Part shown: positions 38,410-47,113 of the stretch, one piece after another
How the letters are laid out: the number at the start of each line of letters is the position of its first letter
Position numbering within the stretch: position 1 is the first letter of the stretch
Assembly: GCF_025145645.1 (NCBI RefSeq)
Contig: NZ_CP102252.1
Span: 3,782,001-3,846,000 of the forward strand
Length of the DNA stretch: 64,000 bases
DNA from: Alistipes senegalensis JC50
Lineage (GTDB): Bacteria; Bacteroidota; Bacteroidia; Bacteroidales; Rikenellaceae
Reading direction: 5' to 3'
Translations under genes and position numbers: made by a program
The notes under the pieces: model-generated
The model's input: only the letters and a program-made list of their open reading frames with translations
Databases searched by the model: none
What the model was told of the DNA's origin: nothing

Positions 38410-38880
38410 ATGGTCCGGTATCACAACTTCGACATCGTATTCGCGGAGATCCCGGGCGAAACGACGCTGGCGTTCAACATCACGAACTGCCCCAACCGCT
38501 GCCCGGGGTGCCACAGTCCCCACCTGACCGCGGACGAAGGGCACGTGCTCGACGATGCGGAACTGCTGGCCCTGCTGGCCTGCTACGGACGTTCGGTCAC
38601 CTGCGTCTCGTTCATGGGCGGCGACGCCGAGCCGCAGGAGATCGCCCGGCTGGCCGGCGTGGTGCGGAAGAACTACCCGGCGCTGCGCACGGGATGGTAT
38701 TCGGGGCGCGACGAACTGCCGAAGGGCCTCGACATCCCGGCGTTCGACTACATCAAGCTGGGCGGCTGGATCGAGGCGCTGGGGCCGCTGACGGCGCCGA
38801 CGACCAACCAGCGGCTCTACAAGGTCGGGCCGGAGGGCGGAATGGAGGACATCACGCACCGATTCCGCCGCAAGCCCTGA
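38410..38880 (+). CDS. nrdG: Anaerobic RNR-activating radical-SAM protein
   Basis: A 156-residue radical-SAM enzyme that installs the glycyl radical on NrdD. The iron-sulfur motif is NCPNRCPGCHSPHL (CxxxCxxC). The reading frame overlaps the expected operon position immediately after nrdD. The length is typical of NrdG. Confidence 0.95.
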   Translation: MVRYHNFDIVFAEIPGETTLAFNITNCPNRCPGCHSPHLTADEGHVLDDAELLALLACYGRSVTCVSFMGGDAEPQEIARLAGVVRKNYPALRTGWYSGRDELPKGLDIPAFDYIKLGGWIEALGPLTAPTTNQRLYKVGPEGGMEDITHRFRRKP

Positions 38881-38899
38881 CACGCCGACGGAACACTCG

Positions 38900-38976
38900 A
38901 TTTGCGGAACCCGGAGATTCAGAGATTAGTAAAAACGTTGTCTGCCATACGACGATTTACCTCCGGTTCCGCAAAT
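38900..38976. repeat. Long-range inverted repeat between nrdG and the DUF2284 gene
   Basis: ATTTGCGGAACC-CGGAG (38,900-38,916) and CTCCGGTTCCGCAAAT (38,961-38,976) pair with one bulged base around 44 nt. It could be a terminator-like structure, processing site or repeat remnant. Confidence 0.5.
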
Positions 38977-39036
38977 TTCATGTCCGGAGGCAGCCGGCCG
39001 CAGGGCAAGTCCGAAAAAAACGACTATTTTTGCCGC

Positions 39037-39609
39037 ATGGATTCTTCGCTCCGATACACCGCCCGGGACCTCACTGCCGAGCTCCCCGCAACCGAATACA
39101 TCGCCCGGTTCCGCGACGCCGGACGAATCGGCGGCTACTGCCGCGCCTGTCCCAATTACGGGAGGAGCTGGGGATGCCCGCCGTTCGGATTCGACATGGA
39201 CGAATACCTCGCAGGCTACGCCTCGGCGCTGCTCGTCGCAACAAAGATCGTCCCCGAAACGCGCGACATTCCCATCTCGGAGTCCGGACGGCTGATCCGC
39301 CCCGAGCGGCTGCGGCTCGAAGCGCGCCTGCTCGAAATGGAACGGCTCTACGGCGGCCGATCGTTCGCCTACGTCGGAACGTGCCTCTATTGCCCCGATG
39401 GGAGCTGCACACGCCCCGCGGGAAAACCCTGCCGCCACCCCGACAAGGTCCGGCCTTCGCTCGAAGCGTGCGGATTCGACATCGCCCGCACGACCTCCGA
39501 ACTGTTCGGCATCGACCTGAAGTGGGGCAGCGAGGGCCGCATCCCCGAGTACCTGACCCTCGTCTGCGGCTTTTTCCACAACGCGGACAGCGTTATATGG
39601 AACGAATGA
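39037..39609 (+). CDS. DUF2284 metal-binding protein
   Basis: A 190-residue cytoplasmic protein with clustered cysteines: YCRACPNYGRSWGCPPFGFDM near residues 29-49, GTCLYCPDGSCTRPAGKPCRHP near residue 115, and LTLVCGFFHN near the C-terminus. This pattern is the DUF2284 family, predicted metal or iron-sulfur binders. ATG 39037 is used because the frame's upstream part overlaps the inverted repeat. A TATTTTTG promoter-like box sits just upstream. The function is unknown; location next to B12-related genes suggests a link to corrinoids or metals. Confidence 0.82.
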   Translation: MDSSLRYTARDLTAELPATEYIARFRDAGRIGGYCRACPNYGRSWGCPPFGFDMDEYLAGYASALLVATKIVPETRDIPISESGRLIRPERLRLEARLLEMERLYGGRSFAYVGTCLYCPDGSCTRPAGKPCRHPDKVRPSLEACGFDIARTTSELFGIDLKWGSEGRIPEYLTLVCGFFHNADSVIWNE

Positions 39610-39624
39610 GCTATCTTTGCACCC

Positions 39625-40692
39625 ATGAAACGGATTTTACGCCATATACTGCCCGCAGCCCTGTGCCTGAGCGTTTTCGGGGGCTGCATGAAATGGGACT
39701 ACGACACGCAGGAGGAGCTCTCGGCGACGGGAACGGGGCTTTTCATCACCAACGAGGGCATGTTCCAGTACGGAAACGCCTCGCTGTCGTACTACGATCC
39801 CGAAACGAAGCAGGTGGAGAACGAGGTTTTCAGGCGCGCCAACGGCTTCAAACTGGGCGACGTGGCGCAGTCGATGACCATCCGCGACGGCGTGGGCTGG
39901 GTCGTGGTGAACAATTCGCACGTCATCTTCGCCATCGACATCAACACCTTCAAGGAGCTGGGGCGCATCACGAACCTCTCTTCGTCGCGCTACATGCACT
40001 TCATCTCCGACGAAAAAGCCTACGTCACGCAGATCTGGGACAACCGCATCTTCATCGTCAACCCCAAACGCTACGAGATCACAGGGTACATCGAATGTCC
40101 GAACATGGGGATGCAGTCGGGCTCCACGGAACAGATGGTGCAATACGGCAAATACGTCTTCGTGAACTGCTGGTCGTACCAGAACCGGATTCTTCGGATC
40201 GACACCGAAACGGACCGGGTGGACGCGGAATTGGTCGTGGGCATCCAGCCCACGTCGCTGGTGATGGACAAGAACCACAAACTGTGGACCATCACCGACG
40301 GCGGGTACGAAGGCAGCCCCTACGGCTACGAGGCCCCGGCGCTGTACCGCATCGACGCCGCCACATTCCGGATCGAACAAAAGTTCCCGTTCAAACTGGG
40401 CGACAGCCCTTCGGAGGTGCAGATCAACGGCACGGGCGACAAAATCTTCTGGATCAACGACGACATCTGGTCGATGAACGTCGATGATGAGCGCGTCCCG
40501 GTGCGGCCGTTCCTGAAATACCGCGGCACGAAATACTACGGACTGACCGTCAATCCCCGCAACGGAGACGTATATGTCGCGGACGCCATCGACTATCAGC
40601 AGCCGGGCGTCATCTACCGTTACACGGCCGACGGCGAACCGGTCGATGAATTTTACGCGGGCATCGCACCCGGTGCATTCTGTTGGAAATAA
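39625..40692 (+). CDS. YncE/DUF5074-like beta-propeller lipoprotein, possibly BtuG-like
   Basis: A 355-residue surface lipoprotein with lipobox LSVFGGC (Cys21). Repeated blades are seen as segments such as SLSYYDPETKQVENEVFRR, HVIFAIDINTFKELGRI and ILRIDTETDRVDAEL, typical of a seven-bladed YncE-like propeller. It is followed 3 bp later by a TonB-dependent receptor. This pair resembles the BtuG-BtuB cobalamin uptake pair of Bacteroides, and the nearby B12 riboswitch supports that reading, but no riboswitch lies directly upstream and another ligand is possible. Confidence 0.75.
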   Translation: MKRILRHILPAALCLSVFGGCMKWDYDTQEELSATGTGLFITNEGMFQYGNASLSYYDPETKQVENEVFRRANGFKLGDVAQSMTIRDGVGWVVVNNSHVIFAIDINTFKELGRITNLSSSRYMHFISDEKAYVTQIWDNRIFIVNPKRYEITGYIECPNMGMQSGSTEQMVQYGKYVFVNCWSYQNRILRIDTETDRVDAELVVGIQPTSLVMDKNHKLWTITDGGYEGSPYGYEAPALYRIDAATFRIEQKFPFKLGDSPSEVQINGTGDKIFWINDDIWSMNVDDERVPVRPFLKYRGTKYYGLTVNPRNGDVYVADAIDYQQPGVIYRYTADGEPVDEFYAGIAPGAFCWK

Positions 40693-40695
40693 GCC

Positions 40696-42774
40696 ATGAG
40701 AAAGAGCGTTGCAATCATCGCACTACTGCTGTTTCCGGCGCTGCTGCGGGCGCAGTCGGACCGATCCGAGACCGGCGCGGCGTCGTGGCGGGAAAAAGGC
40801 GTCGTGACCATCCGCGAAGTCCCGGTCTGGGGCCGCCGGCCGATGAAAAGCATCGGCGTGCAGGAGACCCGGCTCGACTCCCTGATCCTGAAAGAGAACA
40901 TCGCCCTGTCGATCGCCGACGTGCTGACCTTCAACTCGCCGATCTTCGTCAAACAGTACGGCCGGGCGACCCTCTCGACCGTATCGTTCCGCGGCACGGG
41001 CCCCTCGCACACGCAGGTGACGTGGAACGGCATGCGCATCAACAATCCGATGCTGGGCATGACCGACTTTTCGATGATCCCGTCGTACTTCATCGACGAC
41101 GCCTCGCTGCTGCACGGCACCTCGTCGGTGAACGAGACGGGCGGCGGGCTGGGCGGACTGGTGAGGCTCTCGACGGCCCCGGCCGACATCCGTGGATTCG
41201 GACTGCAATACATCCAGGGAATCGGTATGTTCAGGACCTTCGACGAATTCCTGCGCCTCGAATGGGGCGACGAGCACTGGCAGGTCTCGACCCGCGCCGT
41301 CTACCAGTCCTCGGCCAACGACTTCAAATACCGCAACCGCGACAAGAAAGAGAACATCTACGACGACGAGATGAACATCGTCGGATCGTATTATCCCACC
41401 GAGCGCAACAAGAGCGGCGCCTTCGACGACGTGCATGTCTTGCAGGAGGTTTACTACGACACGAGGCGGGGCGACCGTTTCGGACTGAACGCCTGGTATA
41501 TCAATTCGAACCGCGAGCTGCCGCTGCTGACGACCGACTATGCCGACGACAAACAGTTCGAGAACCGCCAGCGGGAGCACACCCTACGCAGCGTGCTTTC
41601 GTGGGACCACTACCGGAGCGACTGGAAGGTCGCGGCGAAAGCGGGGTATATCCATACGTGGATGGCCTACGACTACCGGAAGGACCCCGGCAGCGGGATC
41701 ATGAACTCGATAACCCGCTCGCGCAACAAGGTAGACACCTTCTACGGACAGGCCGACGGAGAGTACACGCCCAACGGAAACTGGTTCTTCACGGCAGGCA
41801 TTTCGGCCCATCAGCATCTGGTCGAAAGCATCGACAAGGACATCATCCTGCAACAGGGCGGCAAAGACATCGTCGGATACGACAAGGGGCGCATCGAACT
41901 CTCGGCATCGGTCTCGGCCAAGTGGCGCCCCACGGAGCGGCTGGGGCTGTCGGCGGTCCTGCGCGAAGAGATGTACGGCACGAAATGGGCGACGGTTCCG
42001 GCCTTTTTCGCCGACTGCCAGCTGTCGAAGCGCGGCAACATCGTCGCCAAAGCCTCCGTGTCGCGCAACCACCGCTTCCCGACGCTCAACGACCTCTACT
42101 TCCTTCCGGGCGGCAATCCCGACCTGCGGAGCGAAAGCGGCTTCAGCTACGAAGCGGGATTGTCGTTCGCCGTGGGGAAGGAGAACGTCTACTCGCTGTC
42201 GGGATCGGCGTCGTGGTACGACCAGCATATCGACGACTGGATTCTGTGGCTCTCGACGCCCAAAGGGTTCTTCTCGCCGCGGAACATCAAGCAGGTGCAT
42301 GCCTACGGCGTGGAGATGCAGGCCAGCCTGGCCGTCATACCGGCCCGGGATTGGAAACTGACGATGAACGGCACGTTCTCGTGGTCCCCGTCGATCAACG
42401 AGGGCGAGCCGATAAGCCCCGCCGACCAGTCCGTCGGCAAGCAGCTGCCCTACGAACCGGAGTTCTCGGCCACGGTGACCGGACGGCTCACGTGGCGGAG
42501 CTGGGGGCTGTTGTACCAGTTCTGCTATTACAGCGAGCGCTACACCATGTCGAGCAACGACATCACCCTCAGTGGCCGGTTGACGCCCTACCTGATGAAC
42601 AACCTCTCGCTCGACAAGGCTTTCGCCCTGAAATGGGCCGACCTCACGCTCAAAGGAACCGTCAACAACCTTTTCAACGAGGAATACCTCTCGGTGACCG
42701 CACGCCCGATGCCGCGCATGAACGTCGAGTTCTTCATCGGCATCAGACCCAAGTGGGGCGGTCGGAATCAGTAA
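40696..42774 (+). CDS. TonB-dependent outer-membrane receptor, possibly BtuB-like
   Basis: A 692-residue outer-membrane receptor with a signal peptide (MRKSVAIIALLLFPALLRAQ). The plug domain has SIADVLTFNSPIFVKQYGRA, STVSFRGTGPSHTQVTWNGM and ETGGGLGGLVRL. The barrel has the C-terminal NNLFNEEYLSV and FIGIRPKWGG. No N-terminal carboxypeptidase-like (SusC) extension is present, so it is a classic siderophore/cobalamin-type receptor. It pairs with the upstream propeller lipoprotein. The substrate is inferred only. Confidence 0.88.
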   Translation: MRKSVAIIALLLFPALLRAQSDRSETGAASWREKGVVTIREVPVWGRRPMKSIGVQETRLDSLILKENIALSIADVLTFNSPIFVKQYGRATLSTVSFRGTGPSHTQVTWNGMRINNPMLGMTDFSMIPSYFIDDASLLHGTSSVNETGGGLGGLVRLSTAPADIRGFGLQYIQGIGMFRTFDEFLRLEWGDEHWQVSTRAVYQSSANDFKYRNRDKKENIYDDEMNIVGSYYPTERNKSGAFDDVHVLQEVYYDTRRGDRFGLNAWYINSNRELPLLTTDYADDKQFENRQREHTLRSVLSWDHYRSDWKVAAKAGYIHTWMAYDYRKDPGSGIMNSITRSRNKVDTFYGQADGEYTPNGNWFFTAGISAHQHLVESIDKDIILQQGGKDIVGYDKGRIELSASVSAKWRPTERLGLSAVLREEMYGTKWATVPAFFADCQLSKRGNIVAKASVSRNHRFPTLNDLYFLPGGNPDLRSESGFSYEAGLSFAVGKENVYSLSGSASWYDQHIDDWILWLSTPKGFFSPRNIKQVHAYGVEMQASLAVIPARDWKLTMNGTFSWSPSINEGEPISPADQSVGKQLPYEPEFSATVTGRLTWRSWGLLYQFCYYSERYTMSSNDITLSGRLTPYLMNNLSLDKAFALKWADLTLKGTVNNLFNEEYLSVTARPMPRMNVEFFIGIRPKWGGRNQ

Positions 42775-42859
42775 TCCGGGTAGGCATATCCGCAATTCGG
42801 GTAAGAGCGGGTTTGCACCGGCTTCGTACCTTTGCATCGTAAACCAATACGAATGCACG

Positions 42860-43918
42860 ATGAAACGAATCCTGATCCTGACGGCGGCCCTGCTTGCGGC
42901 CTGTCCGCTCACCTGCTTCGGACAAAGCAATCACTCCGATACGACCATGAAACAAAACCCGAATCTGACCCGCGAGTGGGACAAGGTGTTCCCGCAGAGC
43001 GACCGAGTGAACCACTCGAAAGTGACTTTCCGCAACCGCTACGGCATTACGCTCGCAGCCGATCTCTACATCCCCCGGAACGCCTCCGGGAAACTGCCCG
43101 CCATCGCCGTCAGCGGTCCGTTCGGCGCCGTGAAAGAGCAAGCCTCGGGCCTCTATGCCCAGACGCTGGCCGAACGGGGATTCCTCACCGTCGCCTTCGA
43201 CCCGTCCTACACCGGCGAAAGCGGCGGCGAACCCCGTTACGTCGCTTCGCCCGACATCAATACCGAGGATTTCAGCGCCGCGGTCGATTACCTCTCGACG
43301 CGCGACGACGTGGACCCCGAACGGATCGGTATCCTCGGCATCTGCGGATTCGGCGGATTCGCAATCAACGCGGCGGCGATCGACACGCGGATCAAGGCGA
43401 CGGTGGCTTCCACGATGTACGACATCAGCCGCTGCACGGCGAACGGATATTTCGACTCGATGGATGCCGACGCACGCTACGAACTCCGCCGGCAGCTCAA
43501 TGCCCAGCGCACGGAAGACGCAAGGACGGGCACCTGCGCGCTGGCCGGCGGGGTAGTGAACCCGCTGCCCGACGACGCCCCGCGGTTCGTGAAGGACTAC
43601 TATGCCTACTACAAGACCCCGCGTGGCTACCATCCCCGTTCGCTCAACTCGAACGATGGCTGGAACAAGACCTCGTCGCTGTCGTTCATCAACATGCCCA
43701 TTCTGTCGTACAGCGACGAGATCCGCAGCGCGGTGCTGCTGATCCACGGCGAAAAGGCCCATTCACGCTATTTCAGCGAGGATGCTTTCAAAAAGCTGAA
43801 AGGCAATAACAAGGAACTGCATATCATTCCCGGCGCCAGCCATGTGGATCTGTACGACAATCTGGCGGTGATTCCGTTCGACAAGATCGAAGGCTTCTTC
43901 CGGGAGTATCTGAAATAA
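42860..43918 (+). CDS. Secreted alpha/beta hydrolase with Cys nucleophile
   Basis: A 352-residue hydrolase with a signal peptide ending near CFGQ. The nucleophile elbow GILGICGFGGFA has Cys in place of Ser. VAFDPSYTGESGGEPRY precedes it, and the catalytic His is in IPGASHVDLYD. This is the dienelactone-hydrolase/YcjY-like group, where Cys at this position is known. The substrate is unknown. A promoter box TACCTTTG lies near 42,827. Confidence 0.88.
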   Translation: MKRILILTAALLAACPLTCFGQSNHSDTTMKQNPNLTREWDKVFPQSDRVNHSKVTFRNRYGITLAADLYIPRNASGKLPAIAVSGPFGAVKEQASGLYAQTLAERGFLTVAFDPSYTGESGGEPRYVASPDINTEDFSAAVDYLSTRDDVDPERIGILGICGFGGFAINAAAIDTRIKATVASTMYDISRCTANGYFDSMDADARYELRRQLNAQRTEDARTGTCALAGGVVNPLPDDAPRFVKDYYAYYKTPRGYHPRSLNSNDGWNKTSSLSFINMPILSYSDEIRSAVLLIHGEKAHSRYFSEDAFKKLKGNNKELHIIPGASHVDLYDNLAVIPFDKIEGFFREYLK

Positions 43919-43965
43919 ACGCCCGGCAAGATTCTGCCCAAATACCTATTGAATCCATAAATAAC

Positions 43966-43999
43966 ACCCCCGTCCGGTCATGCGACCGAGCGGGGGTTT
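43966..43999 (+). terminator. Terminator of the hydrolase gene
   Basis: CCCCCG-TCCGGTC pairs with GACCGAGCGGGGG around ATGC (two mismatched positions), followed by TTT. The 14-bp att site of element 2 starts just after it. Confidence 0.75.
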
Positions 44000-44000
44000 A

Positions 44001-44014
44001 CGTACCCGGAGCCG
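44001..44014. repeat. Putative attL of element 2
   Basis: CGTACCCGGAGCCG, identical to the copy at 52,346-52,359. It lies directly after a terminator. Confidence 0.65.
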
Positions 44015-44127
44015 ATACACAACCTACTAAATATCATCCAACCAAAAGAATACAAACTACTTATTATTAGTATTTTATAAATATTCACAACTCTGCTATT
44101 TGCGCATTATTTGAGGGTTTTTCGTTG

Positions 44128-44150
44128 TTTTTTACACCTTTATTACACCC
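44128..44150. repeat. Arm-type repeat near the left end of element 2
   Basis: TTTTTTACACC followed by TTTATTACACCC. A close copy is at 52,275-52,299 at the other end. These are possible integrase arm sites. Confidence 0.5.
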
Positions 44151-44170
44151 TGAATTAGAAAATAATTATA

Positions 44171-44178
44171 TATCTTTG
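44171..44178 (+). promoter_or_regulatory. Promoter box of the element 2 integrase
   Basis: TATCTTTG lies 44 bp upstream of ATG 44223. Confidence 0.55.
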
Positions 44179-44222
44179 CACTATAAGATCAGGAAGATAC
44201 GAAACTACTAATTTCCGGAATT

Positions 44223-45395
44223 ATGGCAAAGTTGCAAGCAAAAACCAAAGAAAATCCAAAATTGATGCAAAAAACGCTGGCCGACGGTCGGCAAAGTTTG
44301 TATCTGGAGTACTATATGGGTTACAACAAGGTGATCGACGAGGTGACGGGTAAAGAGCATATCAAGCACATCCGGTCGAAAGAATATCTGGGTCTTTACC
44401 TGTTGCCGAATCCCCGCACCCCGGAAGAACGCCAAAAGAACAAGGAAACGTTAGCCCTCGCCGCAGAAATTCGCATCGACAAGGAAAAGGTGTTGGTTGC
44501 CCGTCGATATGACAAGTCCGCACCCGTCAAGCAGAAAATCAACTTTCTGGAGTTCTTCGATGCCTATGTCAGGAATTACAAGAAAAAAGATATTCGGATG
44601 ATGGAAGGCTGCCTGCGACGGTTCCGGGGATTTCTTGCGGAATCCTATCCGAGTATGCAGACCAATATCAAGCCGGATCAGATGACTAAGGAGATGATGA
44701 TCAAATTCGTGGACTATCTGCAACAGCACTCTTTCGGCGAGGGCGCAAGGGGATTTTTCCAACGATTCAAAAAGGTTATCAAATATGCCATAGACCAAGA
44801 CATCATGCTAAAGAATCCCTGTACAGGTGTTCCCTGCGTTGTCGATGATACTGCTTTGCGAAAGGACGTGTTGAGCCTTGAGGAGATTGCACAACTCGCA
44901 AATACCCCTTATCAAAATATGGATGTACGCCGGGCATTTCTATTCTGCCTGTACGCAGGATTAAGGTATTGCGATGTGGTTGATCTGAAATACAGCAACG
45001 TCGATTATGCCAACAAGACGATCCGGTTTGACCAAAACAAAACCACCGGGCACTCGACACATTCGATTGTCACGATACCATTAAGCAATACGCTATTAAA
45101 GTTGATCGGCGAACGCCCGGAGAAAGACGGCCCCATCTTCACACTGCCGAGCCACACCGGATGCCTGAAAGCCCTGCGGATATGGGTTGCGCGTGCAGGA
45201 ATTGAAAAACACATTACATGGCATTGTGCCCGCCACAGCTTTGCCGTGAATCTACTCGGCGAGTGTCACACCGATATTAAGACTGTCGCGTCCCTGCTTG
45301 GCCACAGCGGATTAAAGCACACGGAGAAATACACCCGTGCCGTCGATTCGCTCAAAGAAAAGGCGGTTAATGCCTTGCCGGAGTTGACAATTTAA
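44223..45395 (+). CDS. Tyrosine recombinase/integrase (element 2)
   Basis: A 390-residue integrase with all expected catalytic residues: Arg in CLYAGLRYCDVVDLK, HxxR in WHCARHSFAVN, His in LLGHSGLKHTEKYTR, and Tyr in EKYTR. The N-terminal part (residues 1-90) is an arm-binding region and residues 95-200 the SAM-like domain. It lies 208 bp from the att site and is the likely integrase for this element. Confidence 0.92.
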   Translation: MAKLQAKTKENPKLMQKTLADGRQSLYLEYYMGYNKVIDEVTGKEHIKHIRSKEYLGLYLLPNPRTPEERQKNKETLALAAEIRIDKEKVLVARRYDKSAPVKQKINFLEFFDAYVRNYKKKDIRMMEGCLRRFRGFLAESYPSMQTNIKPDQMTKEMMIKFVDYLQQHSFGEGARGFFQRFKKVIKYAIDQDIMLKNPCTGVPCVVDDTALRKDVLSLEEIAQLANTPYQNMDVRRAFLFCLYAGLRYCDVVDLKYSNVDYANKTIRFDQNKTTGHSTHSIVTIPLSNTLLKLIGERPEKDGPIFTLPSHTGCLKALRIWVARAGIEKHITWHCARHSFAVNLLGECHTDIKTVASLLGHSGLKHTEKYTRAVDSLKEKAVNALPELTI

Positions 45396-45431
45396 GTTTT
45401 TAATTTATATTTGCGATAAAATCAATAAGTT

Positions 45432-45743
45432 ATGGGGAATATACAGGACATCATAAGAATCTTTTCAGCTAATATCCTATTGGCTGCAAAAGAAGATTTA
45501 TCCGTCAAAATATTAGCAGAGACGCTTATTATTAACGGATTAGGTGGACATCAACCAATTAAAGAAATGACAATAAACAATGCAGTTGATTATCTTGCTC
45601 ATCATCATAAACAACAAATTGATTGTCGAAAAAATTTGTCGGACATAGAAAAAGAAGCGGAAAAAAGAGCAATAGATACCCAAAGTGAATTCTTAAAACA
45701 AGGAATCAAAGAAACATTTAAAGCACAGGCCCTGCTTCTTTGA
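45432..45743 (+). CDS. Hypothetical protein (103 aa)
   Basis: A short helical protein, MGNIQDIIRIFSANILLAAKE then DLSVKILAETLIINGLGG. There is a TATATTTG promoter box near 45,406. No known domain is recognized. It is AT-rich relative to the host and may form a two-gene unit with the next ORF, which starts 1 bp after it. Confidence 0.55.
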   Translation: MGNIQDIIRIFSANILLAAKEDLSVKILAETLIINGLGGHQPIKEMTINNAVDYLAHHHKQQIDCRKNLSDIEKEAEKRAIDTQSEFLKQGIKETFKAQALLL

Positions 45744-45744
45744 C

Positions 45745-46125
45745 ATGAATATCAATTTTCTTGCTTCACTCAACAATAAGCAGTTAACGGCTTTGACCGA
45801 GCTGTTCAACGGCCAACATGTATTCCAGCCAGAAGTCGATACAAATACGGTCGCCGCCTTGTTCATGTGCAGGCTCAAAGAACCGTTGGTCGTTTGCAAT
45901 GCCCGTACCCTCTGTTACATTTTCCACATCTTGAGCGAAGAGCGGTTAATCACTCCCATTTGGCAAGCCGTAGCAGCAAAGAATAAGTGCTTCGCATCGC
46001 TCAACGGCAAGCCCATAAGCCGCAACACGCTCTCAAGTGCAAAGTATTGCGCAATCAATTCCGACTCTCCCTACAGAGCCTACCTTATCAAAAGCTACAT
46101 CGGCATCCTAAAAAACACCAAATAG
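45745..46125 (+). CDS. Hypothetical protein (126 aa)
   Basis: A short basic protein, MNINFLASLNNKQLTALTELF, then PISRNTLSSAKYCAINSDSPYR. It is probably cotranscribed with the upstream ORF. No family is recognized, though the layout (small proteins after the integrase, before an HTH protein) is typical of Bacteroidales mobilizable elements. Confidence 0.55.
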   Translation: MNINFLASLNNKQLTALTELFNGQHVFQPEVDTNTVAALFMCRLKEPLVVCNARTLCYIFHILSEERLITPIWQAVAAKNKCFASLNGKPISRNTLSSAKYCAINSDSPYRAYLIKSYIGILKNTK

Positions 46126-46259
46126 CCCTTACAGCATCCCCGCAAGGACTTTTTATCCAGCCAAGAGTGAGCGAGAGTGAGCATATGAGAACAATCCGCC
46201 TCAATCACCCTTATATTTGCCGCTGATAATTTATTCCATGTCTAACTAAAAAACTACTT

Positions 46260-46547
46260 ATGGAACATGAAATCAGTATGGAGCAGCGGCTGAACCGCAT
46301 CGAGCAGTTGCTCGCAGGGCAGAAAAATGTCCTCACTTTCGACGAGGCTTGCACCTACACCGGAATCTCCCGAACTTACATGTACAAGCTCACCTGCGGG
46401 AGCCGTATCCCGCATTACAAACCCAACGGCAAAAACATCTATTTCGACCGGGCGGAGTTGGAGCACTGACTGCTCCAGAACCGGATCAAGCCTGCCGCAG
46501 AGATCGAGCAGGAGGCAGCCAATTACGTGGTAAATTCCAAGACCTAA
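46260..46547 (+). pseudogene. HTH protein of element 2 with in-frame TGA at a Trp position
   Basis: A 95-codon frame. An excisionase-like HTH (VLTFDEACTYTGISRTYMYKLT) is followed by NIYFDRAELEH, then TGA 46467-46469, then LLQNRIKPAAEIEQEAANYV to TAA 46545. Relatives have Trp in the ELxxWLL position, so TGG to TGA is likely. The protein would lack its C-terminal 25 residues unless UGA is read through. Confidence 0.75.
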
Positions 46548-46664
46548 AGACGGGATCAGCAACTATCGCCGACCTCGCCCTACGAGATTATGCGGATCTC
46601 TTCGGGCGAAGGTCGGCGAATCTTTCCAACGGCCCACGCTCCCCATCAGGCAACAATAAAGTAG

Positions 46665-46742
46665 GGTGGCAAGTTTGTGTTTTCGTAAACGAAAACGGGG
46701 CTTGCTCCCGCTGGTCGGCGCGGCATCCCGTTGGTCTAATCA
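46665..46742 (+). other. Putative transfer origin (oriT) of element 2
   Basis: The palindrome GTTTTCGTAAACGAAAAC (46,679-46,696) is followed by CCCGCTGGTCGGCG and ATCCCGTTGGTCT. The same arrangement precedes the MobC gene of element 3 (60,688-60,762). Conservation of this non-coding DNA next to a relaxase gene points to oriT. Confidence 0.65.
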
Positions 46743-46756
46743 TTAAAATCGAATCT

Positions 46757-47113
46757 ATGAAACGTGAATTGAACAAAGGCGGCCGTCCGGTGTTGGAAGC
46801 CGCCCAAAGACAGAAGTACATCGTCAGCGCAAGGCTCGACAGCGAACACTATTTCCGGCTGAAGAAGTTAGCCCGCATATCGGGCTGCCGTCCGTCCGAG
46901 ATCATCCGGCAGCTTATCGGGCGCGGGTGAGTGCGTGAGCGGATGCGTCCGGAACATCTGAATTATATGACGCAGTTGAAAGGCATTGCCCGCAACCTCA
47001 ATCAACTCACACGCTCGGCCAATGCCGGCGGGTTTACGACGGTAATTGTGTCCCACACGGCAATCATTACCGAGATCGAGGACTTTCTAAAACAGGTGCG
47101 CCATGATCGGTAA
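46757..47113 (+). pseudogene. MobC-like mobilization protein with in-frame TGA
   Basis: A relaxosome accessory protein of about 118 codons. MKRELNKGGRPVLEAAQRQK is followed by YIVSARLDSEHYFRLKKLAR and IIRQLIGRG, then TGA (46,928-46,930), then VRERMRPEHLNYMTQLKGIA. The related intact protein in element 3 has a Thr codon at this place (IDRGTVRARI). A downstream start could rescue the C-terminal half. It overlaps the relaxase start by 11 bp. Confidence 0.75.

Noticed and set aside
40683..42842. A 719-residue plus-strand frame over the TonB receptor
   Set aside because: Arg-rich shadow frame of the receptor; the real frame has a signal peptide and plug and barrel motifs.
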